Positions 1 through 9,106 are shown, counted from the stretch's first letter. The stretch is 33,780 bases of DNA from Acidimicrobiales bacterium (GCA_030747775.1 JASLKB010000006.1:1-33780); one strand, 5' to 3'. The notes: generated from the sequence alone by a model not told the origin. Numbers and translations: made by a program.

Positions 1-350
1 TGCGGGTGAATACCGGCCGGGTGGGTGGCAATTCGGCCGGTTTGGCCCTTGCCCTATCCATCCTGGACCTGGTGACGCCCGGCGAGTTGACCGGGGGCCT
101 ACGGGTGGCGTCGACGGGGACCATCGACATTGACGGCAACGTGGGGCCGATCGGCGGGATCGTCCAGAAGGTGGTGGCGGCCCGGGACGGCGGGATGGAC
201 TTGTTTCTGGTGCCGGCCCAGGAGGCTGGCGAGGCTCGCCAACACGCCGGCACGATGACCGTCGAGGGGGTGGCCACGCTAGAGGAGGCTCTGGAGGCCC
301 TGGCCCGTCACGGTGGCAGGACTCGAGACCTTCAACTGCCGACCGGCTGA
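1..350 (+). CDS. C-terminal part of a Lon-like (S16) PDZ serine protease
   Basis: Only the end of the gene is in the window; reading starts with the codon at position 3 and the 5' part lies off the edge. The visible ~115 residues are the proteolytic domain of the Lon S16 fold. The catalytic Ser sits in GGNSAGL (codon 33-35) and the general-base Lys in GGIVQK (codon 168-170), 45 residues apart, close to the Ser-Lys spacing of Lon. Stand-alone actinobacterial versions have an N-terminal membrane anchor and a PDZ domain and lack the ATPase; whether this one does cannot be seen. It is followed 58 bases later by a UPF0182 gene, a pairing I recall from Mycobacterium tuberculosis (Rv3194c/Rv3193c), which supports the PDZ-protease reading over true Lon. 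It presumably cleaves envelope substrates. Confidence 0.88.
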   Translation, partial: RVNTGRVGGNSAGLALALSILDLVTPGELTGGLRVASTGTIDIDGNVGPIGGIVQKVVAARDGGMDLFLVPAQEAGEARQHAGTMTVEGVATLEEALEALARHGGRTRDLQLPTG

Positions 351-396
351 GAATCCGATCGGCTGGAATACTGACTGGCTGAGGCCCGGTCGGCCA

Positions 397-408
397 TAGG
401 CTGGGTCC
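397..408 (+). promoter_or_regulatory. Leaderless-type -10 box for the UPF0182 gene
   Basis: TAGGCT at 397-402 is followed by exactly six bases and then the ATG at 409. A TANNNT box at this distance puts the transcription start on or next to the A of the ATG. No Shine-Dalgarno sequence precedes this ATG, which fits a leaderless message. No convincing -35 box is seen. Confidence 0.5.
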
Positions 409-3400
409 ATGCGCCCAGAAGACGCACCGCCGCCCGGTCCACGTCCCTTCCCCCGGATTCGCCGCCGTTCCCGGGGCTCGATGAAGATCCGGCTCATCGC
501 CGGTGTTGCGGTGTCAGCGTTCTTCGTCCTGGTGCTGTCGCTGCGTGGCATCGCCGGCTTCTGGACCGACTACCTCTGGTTCGACGCCCTCGGCCATGAA
601 GATGTGTTCGTCTCGGTGTTCGGAGCTCAGGTGGTTCTGGTGGCTCTGTTCACCGTCTTGTTCTTCGGGATCCTGTTCACCAACCTCACGGTGGCCGATC
701 GCCTGGCCCCGCTGGTTCGGCCGCCGGGACCGGAGGAGGACCTGCTGCGGAACTACCACCTTGTCGTGGGTCGCCGTAGGTGGCTGGTGCGCTTTGTGCT
801 GTCGGCCCTGTTTGCTCTGGTGGCTGGGTTTGGGGTGAGCGGCCGCTGGGAGGAATGGTTGCTGTTCACCAACAGCGTGGACTTCGGCATGCTCGATCCC
901 CAGTTCGGGAAGGACATTGGCTTCTACGTCTTCCGTCTTCCGTTCCTGTCGTTCGTGGTCGGATGGCTGTTCGCGACGCTCATCGTGGCACTCGTCGTCA
1001 CGACGCTTTTCCACTACATCAACGGGGGGATCCGACTCCAGACGACGGGCGAGCGGGTCCAGCCGGCGGTCAAGGCCCACCTGTCGGTGCTGCTCGGCCT
1101 AGTCGCTCTGGTGCGGGCCGGCGACTATTGGTTGGCCCGGTTCGAGCTAACCACGTCGGACCGGGGGGCGGTGTCCGGGGCTACCTATACCGACGTGAAG
1201 GCCCAACTGCCGGCCATCAACCTCCTGATCCTCATCTCGCTGTTCGCGGTGGCACTACTCATCGTGAACATCCGACGGCGGGGCTGGGTGCTGCCCACCT
1301 TGGCCGTGGGCCTTTGGGCATTCGTGGCGTTGGTGATGGGCAACATCTACCCGGCGGTCATCCAGAGCCTCCGGGTGGAACCCGCGGAGTCCGAGAAGGA
1401 GGCGCCGTACATTGAGCGCAACATCACGGCGACCCGAGCGGCCTACGGGCTAGACGCCATCACCGAGGTTCAGCTCACCGACTTTGACAACCAGATAACG
1501 GCGGCCGACCTGCGATCCAACCGGGGCACGGTGCGAAACATCCGAACCCTGGACCCACTCGTAGTGCAGGGGACGTTCGACCGACTGCAGGGCGAGCGTG
1601 AGTTCTATTCCTTCGCTCCCGAGATGGACACTGACCGCTACACGATCGGTGGTGAGACCACTCAGGTGCTGCTGGGCACCCGTGAGTTGGATCTGAACGA
1701 GACCCGGTCGTGGGAGAACCAGCACGTGGCGTTCACCCACGGCTACGGCGTTGCCATGGCGCCGGTGAGTCGGGTGAAGGGGTCAGGCGACCCGGATTTC
1801 CTGGTGGGTGACCTACCGGTGTCGATCGACCCGACAGTTGAGGTGGTGCTGGACAGGCCGCAGTTGTACATCGGCGAGGGCCTCGGCGGATACGCGGTGG
1901 TTGGGGCCAGCCGTGACGAAGTCGACTTCACCGATGAGAACCAGGAGACGCAGGCCGTCCGGTATGCCGACATCGGTGGCGAGGGTGGCGTGGGCATGGG
2001 GTCTCTGGTGCGGCGTCTGGCGTTTTCGCTGCGCTTCGGTCAGTTGGAGCCGCTGATCTCCAACTTCATCACCGACGAGTCGCGGGTGTTCTACGTGCGG
2101 GACGTGCGGGACCGGGTCGAGAAGTTGGCGCCATTCCTACACTTCGACGCCGACCCGTATCCGGTGCTGACTGACGGTGGGATCGTCTACGTGGTCGATG
2201 GCTACACCACCACCGACCGGTACCCCTACGCCCAGCCGGCGTCGGTGGCCGAGCTGCCCAGGAACAGCGGCCTGCGTCACGACCTGAACTACGTGCGGAA
2301 CTCGGTCAAGGCCACGATCGATGCCTTCACCGGCGAGGTCGTGCTGTACGTTGTCGATGATTCGGACCCGCTGGTGGCGGCGTACTCAGCGGCGTTTGAC
2401 GACCTGTTCACCCCGCTGTCGGAGATGCCGGCTGGGCTGGCGAAGCACCTCCGCTACGCCGAGGACCTGTTCCGCTTGCAGTCGGAGATGTGGGGTGCGT
2501 ACCACGTCGCCGATACGGAGAACTTTTACCAGCGGGCCTCGGAGTGGGCAGTGTCTCAGGATCCGGGTCGGACCGGTGAGGGTGCGGCCAACGTGGTGCT
2601 TGTCGACGAGCAGGGCTTCCAGGTCGGAGTCCGGCATCGTCGCATGGCGCCGTACCGGACGATGGTGGCTTTACCTGATGGGGAGGCCACCGGTGGTTCT
2701 GGGCCCAGTGCCGAGTTCGTGATTATGCGTGCCTACGTACCGTTGGACGAGGACGACGCCCGAAAGGAACTAGCCGCCTACATGGTGGGCCGGAGTGATG
2801 GCGACCGTCTGGGCGACCTGATGGTGTATCGGCCACCGTCGTCGAATTTCGATGGTCCGGCGTTGGCCGAGGAGCGGATTCGCAATGACGAGGCGGTGGC
2901 CAGTCTGCAGACGCTGCTGAGTCAGCGTGGCTCGTCAGTGTTGTTCGGCGAGCTGCTGCTAGTGCCCATCGAGAATTCGATCCTGTACGTCCGACCGCTG
3001 TACGTGCAGGCCGAGGGCGATAGCACAGTGCCGGAACTCGAGCGGGTCATCGTGGCCGTGGGCGAGCAGGTCGTGATGGCGAACTCGCTCCAGGAGGCCC
3101 TCGAGGAGTTGACCGGGGCGTCGTTGGACGACCTGTTCCGGGGTATCTCGACCGGGGCGGCAGGCGGTACCACAACCGGTGGTTCCGACACCGGCGCTGG
3201 TACCACGACGGCTACCGATTCCGGTGATGGAGCAACCGATGATGCTGGAGATACCGGGGCACCGCTACCCGACGATCTGGCTGGTCTGGTGGCCGACCTA
3301 GTTCGTCTGCAGTCGGCATCGGCTGCGGCGATGGCTGAGGATCCGGCTGACTGGGCCGAGTTCGGTCGTCTCCAAGCCCGGATGCAAAAGCTAATGGACG

Positions 3401-3423
3401 CCCTGGAGGATCTGGCGGGCTAA
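409..3423 (+). CDS. UPF0182 family large membrane protein
   Basis: This 1004-residue protein matches the UPF0182 (COG1615) family in length and in recognisable blocks along its whole length, for example YLWFDALGH near residue 55, DPQFGKDIGFYVF near 163, ITATRAAYGL near 345 and a RNSVKAT block near 630. About seven transmembrane helices lie in residues 28-313 (roughly 28-45, 72-92, 126-143, 177-201, 225-240, 270-287, 293-313). They are followed by a large extracytoplasmic domain, a Thr/Gly/Ser/Asp-rich low-complexity linker (about 919-955) and a short helical tail. The molecular function of the family is unknown. I keep the ATG at 409 because a TANNNT box lies six bases before it; an in-frame ATG at 481, just before the first membrane helix, is the alternative. 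Confidence 0.93.
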   Translation: MRPEDAPPPGPRPFPRIRRRSRGSMKIRLIAGVAVSAFFVLVLSLRGIAGFWTDYLWFDALGHEDVFVSVFGAQVVLVALFTVLFFGILFTNLTVADRLAPLVRPPGPEEDLLRNYHLVVGRRRWLVRFVLSALFALVAGFGVSGRWEEWLLFTNSVDFGMLDPQFGKDIGFYVFRLPFLSFVVGWLFATLIVALVVTTLFHYINGGIRLQTTGERVQPAVKAHLSVLLGLVALVRAGDYWLARFELTTSDRGAVSGATYTDVKAQLPAINLLILISLFAVALLIVNIRRRGWVLPTLAVGLWAFVALVMGNIYPAVIQSLRVEPAESEKEAPYIERNITATRAAYGLDAITEVQLTDFDNQITAADLRSNRGTVRNIRTLDPLVVQGTFDRLQGEREFYSFAPEMDTDRYTIGGETTQVLLGTRELDLNETRSWENQHVAFTHGYGVAMAPVSRVKGSGDPDFLVGDLPVSIDPTVEVVLDRPQLYIGEGLGGYAVVGASRDEVDFTDENQETQAVRYADIGGEGGVGMGSLVRRLAFSLRFGQLEPLISNFITDESRVFYVRDVRDRVEKLAPFLHFDADPYPVLTDGGIVYVVDGYTTTDRYPYAQPASVAELPRNSGLRHDLNYVRNSVKATIDAFTGEVVLYVVDDSDPLVAAYSAAFDDLFTPLSEMPAGLAKHLRYAEDLFRLQSEMWGAYHVADTENFYQRASEWAVSQDPGRTGEGAANVVLVDEQGFQVGVRHRRMAPYRTMVALPDGEATGGSGPSAEFVIMRAYVPLDEDDARKELAAYMVGRSDGDRLGDLMVYRPPSSNFDGPALAEERIRNDEAVASLQTLLSQRGSSVLFGELLLVPIENSILYVRPLYVQAEGDSTVPELERVIVAVGEQVVMANSLQEALEELTGASLDDLFRGISTGAAGGTTTGGSDTGAGTTTATDSGDGATDDAGDTGAPLPDDLAGLVADLVRLQSASAAAMAEDPADWAEFGRLQARMQKLMDALEDLAG

Positions 3424-3440
3424 GCCTGGCTAGCCCGTGG

Positions 3441-3926
3441 TCAATCGGCGGGTTGCCAGCCGCTTGTGCGGCGGGTGGTGGCGTCCGATGGGGACTGAAC
3501 CCCGCGTGCGCGTGCCGGTGAGTCGGCGCTGAGGTCCTCGAAGGACTCGTCGCCGGCCAGCGCCGGTGTGGGGATTGTCAAGCCGGTTGTGGGGTTGGCG
3601 CTGACAGGGTCACCGGTCATGGCCACGCCGGCCTGAACGGCCACCTCGGCGATCCGGGCCTCGAGACCGACAGTGACTCGGGAGACCTCGGCGGCCAGGC
3701 GGGCCACGTGGAGGCGGAGGTCCATGACGTCCTCGCCGTCGGGACCGGTGGCCGCCGTCGTGCCTAGGGCGTCAAAGTGGTGTTCAAGGACGTCAACCCG
3801 TTCGGTGAGCTCGCGCAGCCCATTGACCAGGTCGAGCAGGGTCTGGTCGGCGCTGGGTCCGTTGGCTACGGTCTGGGCTGCGGCTCGGCGACCCTTCGGG
3901 TTTCGAGAACTACGTCGGAAGGCCAT
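3441..3926 (-). CDS. Hypothetical protein with a coiled-coil-like centre
   Basis: This 161-residue protein is not one I can assign to a family. It has a very basic N-terminus (MAFRRSSRNPKGRR), a central heptad-like stretch around residues 28-95 with repeated Leu/Val (LLDLVNGLRELTERVDVLE, then LHVARLAAEV) that looks like a coiled coil, and an unstructured Ser/Thr/Ala/Asp-rich tail. There is no signal peptide or membrane segment. The open frame extends further upstream, but the ATG at 3926 is favoured because TACCAT lies exactly six bases before it and the upstream extension would overlap the divergent lipoprotein gene. It converges on the UPF0182 gene with a 17-base gap. Confidence 0.6.
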   Translation of the reverse strand: MAFRRSSRNPKGRRAAAQTVANGPSADQTLLDLVNGLRELTERVDVLEHHFDALGTTAATGPDGEDVMDLRLHVARLAAEVSRVTVGLEARIAEVAVQAGVAMTGDPVSANPTTGLTIPTPALAGDESFEDLSADSPARARGVQSPSDATTRRTSGWQPAD

Positions 3927-3938
3927 CGCCCGATGGTA
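3927..3938 (-). promoter_or_regulatory. Leaderless-type -10 box for the coiled-coil hypothetical
   Basis: Read on the minus strand, TACCAT (3938-3933) is followed by six bases and the ATG at 3926. It is back to back with the box of the divergent lipoprotein gene about 45 bases away. Confidence 0.45.
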
Positions 3939-3980
3939 GCGATGGAAGAGTCCCCGGCGGGGTGGCCCGGTGCCTGTGGC

Positions 3981-3993
3981 TACCCTCCCGTTC
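3981..3993 (+). promoter_or_regulatory. Leaderless-type -10 box for the lipoprotein gene
   Basis: TACCCT at 3981-3986 is followed by seven bases and an in-frame GTG at 3994. This is the main reason for placing the lipoprotein start at 3994 rather than at the ATG at 4033, which has no ribosome binding site. Confidence 0.4.
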
Positions 3994-4929
3994 GTGGACT
4001 CCCGCCGTTTGCCGTCGCCGTGCGGTTCAAAGATGCATCTGACGAGTTTCTCTCTCGTCGTGGCGGCAGTGCTTCTGGCGGCGCTCTCGTCGGCAGGCTG
4101 CGCCGAGGCCGACGGCCGGGAGATGGTGGCCAACGGGATCGGCCGTACACCAGAGCCGACCGAGGCGCCGGTGGTCGAGACCGTGGTGCCTACCAACTCG
4201 CTGCCCGAGGGCGAGATTCCGGAACGGGGGTCTGGCGATGGTGCCGGGGGGTCGGCCCAGGGGGTGGATCACGGGTCCGTCTACGTGGATTCGATGGCTG
4301 GGACTGTAGGTGGGACCGGGGCTTATGACCTCAGCCATCCGCAGTTGGACGGTCTGGCTCTGGACCACCCGGTGAATGTGGCGTTACGGGGTCCGACCGA
4401 GGCGCTGCGGGCAGAGTTCGTGTCGGTGATATCCGAGCGGTCCGGTGAGGAGTCGAGTGCGGGGGCCGGAGGCGAGCAGGGCGACTCGTTGCGCGGTTCG
4501 GGCACGGTCTACCTGCTGGATGATCGTCTGGTTAGCGTGGTGTACGAGTTCCAGATCGAGTGGGCCGGGGCGGCCGGCCCGGACGAACGGGTCGACTCGG
4601 TGCTGGTCGACCTGGCGACTGGTGCCGAGGTCGGGTTGGGTGACCTGTTCGTGTCGGGTAGTCCGTGGTTGGAGACTGTCGGGTTCTTTGCCCGACAGGA
4701 CCTCGTGATCCGCCTAGGTGACGGGGTCCTGTGGCCGGACGGTCGGGGCCTGGGGCCCGAGGTATCGAACTATGCGGTGTTCGGCCTGACGCCAGAGGAC
4801 CTGGTGGTGAGGTTCGCCAGCCATCAGGTGGCGCCGGGAGTGGCGGGCACGCCGGAGGCCATGATCCAGTGGTCGTCGCTGGCCGGCATGGTGGACATAT
4901 CGGGGCCTGCTGGTCATCTGGCTGGCTGA
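3994..4929 (+). CDS. Probable lipoprotein with a DUF3298/RsiV-like C-terminal domain
   Basis: With the GTG at 3994 the product has 311 residues. The N-terminus has a basic region with two Arg, a hydrophobic stretch (SLVVAAVLLAAL) and Cys in SSAGC, so it reads as a lipoprotein signal with a slightly poor lipobox. A Pro/Glu/Gly/Ser-rich linker follows. The C-terminal half resembles DUF3298, the domain of RsiV and PdaC: a conserved-type segment around VDSVLVDLATGAEVGLGDLF and, near the end, a strand of the LVVRFASHQVAPG type followed by IQWSSLAGMVD. RsiV-type domains bind lysozyme and PdaC-type proteins act on peptidoglycan, but neither function is shown here; an envelope role is inferred. The ATG at 4033 is an alternative start that keeps the signal peptide. 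Confidence 0.7.
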   Translation: MDSRRLPSPCGSKMHLTSFSLVVAAVLLAALSSAGCAEADGREMVANGIGRTPEPTEAPVVETVVPTNSLPEGEIPERGSGDGAGGSAQGVDHGSVYVDSMAGTVGGTGAYDLSHPQLDGLALDHPVNVALRGPTEALRAEFVSVISERSGEESSAGAGGEQGDSLRGSGTVYLLDDRLVSVVYEFQIEWAGAAGPDERVDSVLVDLATGAEVGLGDLFVSGSPWLETVGFFARQDLVIRLGDGVLWPDGRGLGPEVSNYAVFGLTPEDLVVRFASHQVAPGVAGTPEAMIQWSSLAGMVDISGPAGHLAG

Positions 4930-5036
4930 CCGGTCCTTACCGGGAGGCTGGCCACCTCGAGCGAGCCGGGGGTAACAACAGGACCGATCCTGACATGACG
5001 GGTCGATCGTGGGTCCGATCTCGAACCGGAGACGGG

Positions 5037-6611
5037 TCAGCCCCAGCGGCTGGAGGTGGTGAGTTCGCCCACTGGCAGTCGGATGTCGAACCGGTCGCGG
5101 ATCCTTGCGTCGGTGTCGGGCGAGATGTGCGACGGGTAGTGCGATCCCAGCACCTCGCGCACTCGGACTCTGGCGCGTTCGTCGACCGAGGTGGCGCCGG
5201 CGTCGAACCAGTCGGCCGGGCTCAGCCGGTCGCCGACTTCCGGGTAGATGTACTCGGACTGCATGATGGACAGCGTCTGGTCCTGTCCTAGGAAGTGGCC
5301 GTCACCATGGATGACCGACCGGATGGTCTCCAGCGAAAGTTTGTCCGGTGTGACCTCGATGCCCCGGACGGTGCGGTTGATGGCACCCAGCATGTCGTTG
5401 TCGATGACTAGGGCCTCGTACGAGCAGGCCAGCAGGCTGGCCAGCATCCCGGCCGACTCGTAGACGAGGTTGGCGCCGGCGTGTCCGGCTAGGGCGACGG
5501 TCAGGCCCTTCTCGTGGCCGGCCTGGTTGTCGGGGACCTTGGAGTCGGCCATTCCGGCTGCTACGCCCGAGGGCAGGCCCAGCCAGTTGGCCATTTGAGC
5601 GGCTGCCGCGTTGAGCACCGCTTCTTCGCCCGAGCCGCCCGTCATAGCGCCGGTACGGAGGTCGGACACGAATGGCCATAGGCCCATCACGCACGGGTGA
5701 CTCGGGTTCAGCAGGTTGACACAGGTCAGCGCTGAGAGACATTCGGCGAGGGCCTGGGCCAGCGATCCGGCCAGCGCGGCGGGCGACGTGGCGCCGGCCT
5801 GACCGGCCGACAGCAGGTTGATGGGCATGCCGGTACGGACCTGGGCGACCATGGAGCGCACGGCGTCCTCGGCGTAGCGCAGCGGTGGTACGACGAACGT
5901 GTTGTTGGCAACGCAGAACGGTCGTTCGGCGAACGACCCGGGCCGGCCGCCGAGCATCTCGTCGAACATGTCGACCACCTCGTGGACATGTTCGGGCTGG
6001 AAGAATGAGGTGCCCATCGGCTTGGTGGTGCCCATGGCTACCGCGTAGGCGCTGTTTACGTCGAGGTCCCGGGATTCGACCATGTCCCGGGCCACCAGGG
6101 TGCGGACGTGGAAGTGGATGTGTTCGAGGGTGTCGACGAGGCGGGCCACGTCGTAGAGGTCCTGGAGGTCGGAGGGTCGGTGCTTACGGGTCTCGTGGTC
6201 CCAGACCGAGACGGCGGCTCCAGCGGTACCGAAGTGGACTCGATCACCACCGACCACAATGGAGCGGTCGTCGTCGAAGCCGTGCCAGGTGAACTCCTTG
6301 GCCGCCATGCCGATGCACTCCTCGACCAGCGTCCGTGGGAAGTGGAGGCGTTCGTGGTCGTCGACCCACCCGCCGGCCGGTACAACGACCTCGATGAACT
6401 CGGGGATGGGGGTGCCCATGCCGAACTCCTCGAGCATGGTGAGCGCCGTGTCGTAGACAGTGCGGCACTCCGAGTCGGTGAGCGGCTTGTAGGCACCGCC
6501 CGACTGGCCGGGGCGGACAGCCTTCTCGTCATCGGGCAGGCCAGCGGCGCGGGCGGCCACCCGGGCCGCTCGTCCCCCGGCACGGCCGGCTCGATTCGGC
6601 TTGGCGGTCAT
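5037..6611 (-). CDS. MttB-family (trimethylamine methyltransferase-like) protein, non-pyrrolysine
   Basis: This 524-residue protein belongs to COG5598, the MttB superfamily, whose members move a methyl group from a quaternary or tertiary amine to a corrinoid protein. Typical blocks are present: the N-terminal basic Arg/Ala-rich segment, MLEEFGMGTPIPEF, and the barrel segments SAGQAGATSPAALAG, GLPSGVAAGMADSK and EALVIDNDMLG. The frame has no internal amber codon, so it is a non-pyrrolysine member like the glycine betaine, proline betaine and carnitine methyltransferases. The ATG overlaps the stop of the upstream flavoprotein gene by four bases, so the two are co-translated. No corrinoid protein gene is nearby, so the methyl acceptor is unknown. 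The substrate cannot be told from sequence alone; a methylated glycine or betaine would fit the partner. Confidence 0.88.
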   Translation of the reverse strand: MTAKPNRAGRAGGRAARVAARAAGLPDDEKAVRPGQSGGAYKPLTDSECRTVYDTALTMLEEFGMGTPIPEFIEVVVPAGGWVDDHERLHFPRTLVEECIGMAAKEFTWHGFDDDRSIVVGGDRVHFGTAGAAVSVWDHETRKHRPSDLQDLYDVARLVDTLEHIHFHVRTLVARDMVESRDLDVNSAYAVAMGTTKPMGTSFFQPEHVHEVVDMFDEMLGGRPGSFAERPFCVANNTFVVPPLRYAEDAVRSMVAQVRTGMPINLLSAGQAGATSPAALAGSLAQALAECLSALTCVNLLNPSHPCVMGLWPFVSDLRTGAMTGGSGEEAVLNAAAAQMANWLGLPSGVAAGMADSKVPDNQAGHEKGLTVALAGHAGANLVYESAGMLASLLACSYEALVIDNDMLGAINRTVRGIEVTPDKLSLETIRSVIHGDGHFLGQDQTLSIMQSEYIYPEVGDRLSPADWFDAGATSVDERARVRVREVLGSHYPSHISPDTDARIRDRFDIRLPVGELTTSSRWG

Positions 6612-9058
6612 GCCCGGACTCGCTCGTTGGTGGGGTCGTGGGCCGGTTCTTCCAGCACGGTTGCCGTATGGCGTTCACCAAACAAGGTGATTTCAAAAGT
6701 CGACCCCGGAGCCTCAAAGACAGGGTCGACGTAGGCGAAGGCCAGCGACTTCCCTACGGTGTGGCCCCAAGCGCCGCCGGTGGTGATACCCATGCATCGG
6801 GAACCGTCGCCGGACGGGTCGTAGCAGGGTTCGTTGCCCCGACAGTCCGAATCGGTGACGTCGACCTCGCAGTACACGAGGACCATGTCGAGGCCGGTGG
6901 CATTCTCCTGGCGGCGGCGGGCCAGGGTGGCATCGCGGCCCAGGAAGTCGCGGCCGGAGTCGAGGTCGACAAAGCGTTCGAGGCGGGCCTCGATGGGGGT
7001 GATCTCGGTGGTGAGTTCTCCTCCCCACGCCTTATAGGCCTTCTCCAGACGCATGACGTTCATGGCCGACGACCCGAAGTGCACCATGTCGTGGGCGGCG
7101 CCGGCAGCCACCAGAGCGTCGTAAAGCTCGGACATCTGCTCAATGGGGTGGTGGAGTTCCCAGCCGAGTTCCCCGACGTAGCTGACCCGCAGGGCGATGC
7201 AGTCCACGCCGCCGATCTCGACTTGTTGGCAGGTGAGCCACGGCCAGGCGTCCGATGAGAGGTCGGCGTCGGTGCAGGACGCCAGCACGTCACGAGCCTG
7301 GGGGCCAGTGACGGCGAGGATTCCCATCCGGTCGGTCCAGTCTTCGACGACGATTTCCTCACCGGGTAGGACGTGTTGTTGTAGCCAGTCAAGGTCGTGT
7401 TCGGTGCCGGTGATCGCCGAGTTGAGGTAGAAGTGGTCGTCGGCCATACGGGTGACGGTCATCTCGCACTCGATGCCGCCCAGCTCGGTAAGCATGTGAA
7501 CGAGGCGGATGCCGCCGTCCCGTGCTGGAAGGCGGTTGGCTGAGAGGCGGCCGAGAAGGGCACCGGCGTCGGGTCCGGTGATGGCGAACTTGGCGAACGC
7601 GGTGAGATCGGCAATGCCGACCCGGTCTCGGACACCGTGGCACTCGGTGGCGACGATGTCGTGGGCGTTGGAGCGGCGCCACGAGTATTCCTCAGGCTCG
7701 CCGTAGTAGCGGGGGCGTTCCCAGCCCCAGACGTCCTGCCACTGGGCACCGAGGGCGTCGAGGTGGTCGGCGATGGGTGTGCGCTTCAGGGGCCGGCCGG
7801 CCGAGCGGTACTCGCCGGGCATTCGCACCTGGTACATCTCGTGGTACTCATCGATGGACTTATCGATCGTGTACTGCAAGTCGGACCAAGGGCCGAAGCG
7901 GCGGGGGTCCATCTCGCGGACGTTGATTTCGGTCTGGCCGTGGACCATCCACTGGGCGAGGTACTTGCCCGCTCCCGGACCTTGGGTGATTCCAATCGAC
8001 GCGCCGGCACAGAACCAGTAGTTGCGGTGTCCGGCGGCCGGGCCCATGAGGTAGCCACCGTCGGGGGTGTGGGTGATGGGTCCGCTGACCACCTGCTTGA
8101 TACCGGCCTCTGCGAACACCGGAAAGCGTTCGGCAGAGATTTCGAGCCATGGGGCAAGCTGTTCGAGGTCGGGCGGGGTGAGGTGGAAGTGGAGGTTCCA
8201 GTCGATGCCGTCGATGCCGTAGGTGATGGAGTCGTGGGTCTCGTATGGGCCGATGAGCAGGCTGTCGATCTCGCGGCGGTAGTAGCAGGACGAGCGGGGG
8301 TCGCGGATAACGGGCATCTCAATGTCGCAGGCCTGCATAGCGTCCAGCGGTTCGGTGATCAGGTACTGGTGGATCATCGACACGATGGGGACGTCGATGC
8401 CGGACATGGCGCCAAGCTGGGGGGCGTAGTGGCCGGCAGCGTTGACGACGTGGTCGCAGGTCACCCGTTCCTGTTGGCCACCCTTCTCCGTGGTGACCTG
8501 CCAGCGGCCGTCGGAGAGCTGGGTGACATCTGTGACCAGGGTATGGCGGGCGATCTGGGCGCCGAGTTGGCGGGCGCCGGCGGCCATAGCGTTGGTTGAG
8601 CCTGTGGGGTCGGACCAACCGTCATGCGGAGTGTGGAACCCGAGGATCACGTCGTCGATGGACTCCATGAGGGGGGCCAGGGTGCGGATGTCGTCGTGGC
8701 CGATGAGGTGCGACTCGATGCCGAGTGAATCGAGTATGGCCTGCACGTAGCGGTACCAATCGGCCTGATCCTGGTTGACGGCAAGGCGGATGGCGCCGCA
8801 GCCGTGCCAGCCGGTGGCCATGCCGGTCTCCTCCTCGAGCTTCGTATAGAGCTCGGCGCCGTAGGCATGGACTTTGGCCATGTTGAGGCTGCCGATGAAG
8901 TGGGGGACAAGACCGGCGGCGTGCCATGTCGAGCCGGAGGTGAGCTCGCCCTTCTCTATGAGGAGGGTGTCGGTCCAGCCCTCGTGGGCCAGGTGGTACA
9001 GGAGGCCGACGCCCATGGCACCGCCTCCGATGATCACGCACTGCGCGTCGTTGCGCAT
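6608..9058 (-). CDS. FAD-dependent dimethylglycine/sarcosine dehydrogenase-type protein with GcvT domains
   Basis: The 816-residue product has the full architecture of the dimethylglycine dehydrogenase family. There is an N-terminal FAD-binding oxidoreductase domain with a dinucleotide fold (VIIGGGAMG, residues 8-16) and SGSTWHAAG (41-49), in which His46 corresponds to the His that carries covalent FAD in the mammalian enzyme. The central FAO_M-like segment and C-terminal folate-binding aminomethyltransferase (GcvT) domains follow. Such enzymes oxidise N-methyl groups and pass the one-carbon unit to tetrahydrofolate. I chose the ATG at 9058 because the FAD motif begins seven residues later; the open frame runs 141 bases further upstream without family-like sequence. 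It is the first gene of a two-gene unit with MttB. The likely role is demethylation of a tertiary or secondary amine, coupled to the MttB reaction. Confidence 0.92.
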   Translation of the reverse strand: MRNDAQCVIIGGGAMGVGLLYHLAHEGWTDTLLIEKGELTSGSTWHAAGLVPHFIGSLNMAKVHAYGAELYTKLEEETGMATGWHGCGAIRLAVNQDQADWYRYVQAILDSLGIESHLIGHDDIRTLAPLMESIDDVILGFHTPHDGWSDPTGSTNAMAAGARQLGAQIARHTLVTDVTQLSDGRWQVTTEKGGQQERVTCDHVVNAAGHYAPQLGAMSGIDVPIVSMIHQYLITEPLDAMQACDIEMPVIRDPRSSCYYRREIDSLLIGPYETHDSITYGIDGIDWNLHFHLTPPDLEQLAPWLEISAERFPVFAEAGIKQVVSGPITHTPDGGYLMGPAAGHRNYWFCAGASIGITQGPGAGKYLAQWMVHGQTEINVREMDPRRFGPWSDLQYTIDKSIDEYHEMYQVRMPGEYRSAGRPLKRTPIADHLDALGAQWQDVWGWERPRYYGEPEEYSWRRSNAHDIVATECHGVRDRVGIADLTAFAKFAITGPDAGALLGRLSANRLPARDGGIRLVHMLTELGGIECEMTVTRMADDHFYLNSAITGTEHDLDWLQQHVLPGEEIVVEDWTDRMGILAVTGPQARDVLASCTDADLSSDAWPWLTCQQVEIGGVDCIALRVSYVGELGWELHHPIEQMSELYDALVAAGAAHDMVHFGSSAMNVMRLEKAYKAWGGELTTEITPIEARLERFVDLDSGRDFLGRDATLARRRQENATGLDMVLVYCEVDVTDSDCRGNEPCYDPSGDGSRCMGITTGGAWGHTVGKSLAFAYVDPVFEAPGSTFEITLFGERHTATVLEEPAHDPTNERVRA

Positions 9059-9092
9059 GGTGGGCTCGTTTCTCTGCTGGGGACCGGTGTAG

Positions 9093-9106
9093 GAGGATTG
9101 TTCCAA
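9093..9106 (-). promoter_or_regulatory. Degenerate second copy of the TTGGAA-N3-TCC operator-like element
   Basis: On the minus strand this reads TTGGAACAATCCTC, sharing TTGGAA-N3-TCC with the perfect palindrome at 9221-9236. It lies about 35 bases before the flavoprotein start codon. Weak on its own; noted because it repeats the upstream element. Confidence 0.25.

Noticed and set aside
3160-3275. Thr/Gly/Ser/Asp-rich stretch in the UPF0182 gene as a tandem DNA repeat
   Set aside because: The bases do not form regular repeat units; it is a low-complexity protein linker like those seen in other UPF0182 members.
4930-5036. Possible bidirectional terminator between the lipoprotein and MttB genes
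   Set aside because: Only short, imperfect GGACC/GGTCC and GATC pairings can be drawn and there is no T run on either strand.
7637-8599. 320-codon open frame antisense to the flavoprotein gene
   Set aside because: It is opposite a fully conserved FAD/GcvT protein, has no recognisable family sequence, and long antisense frames are common in GC-rich DNA.
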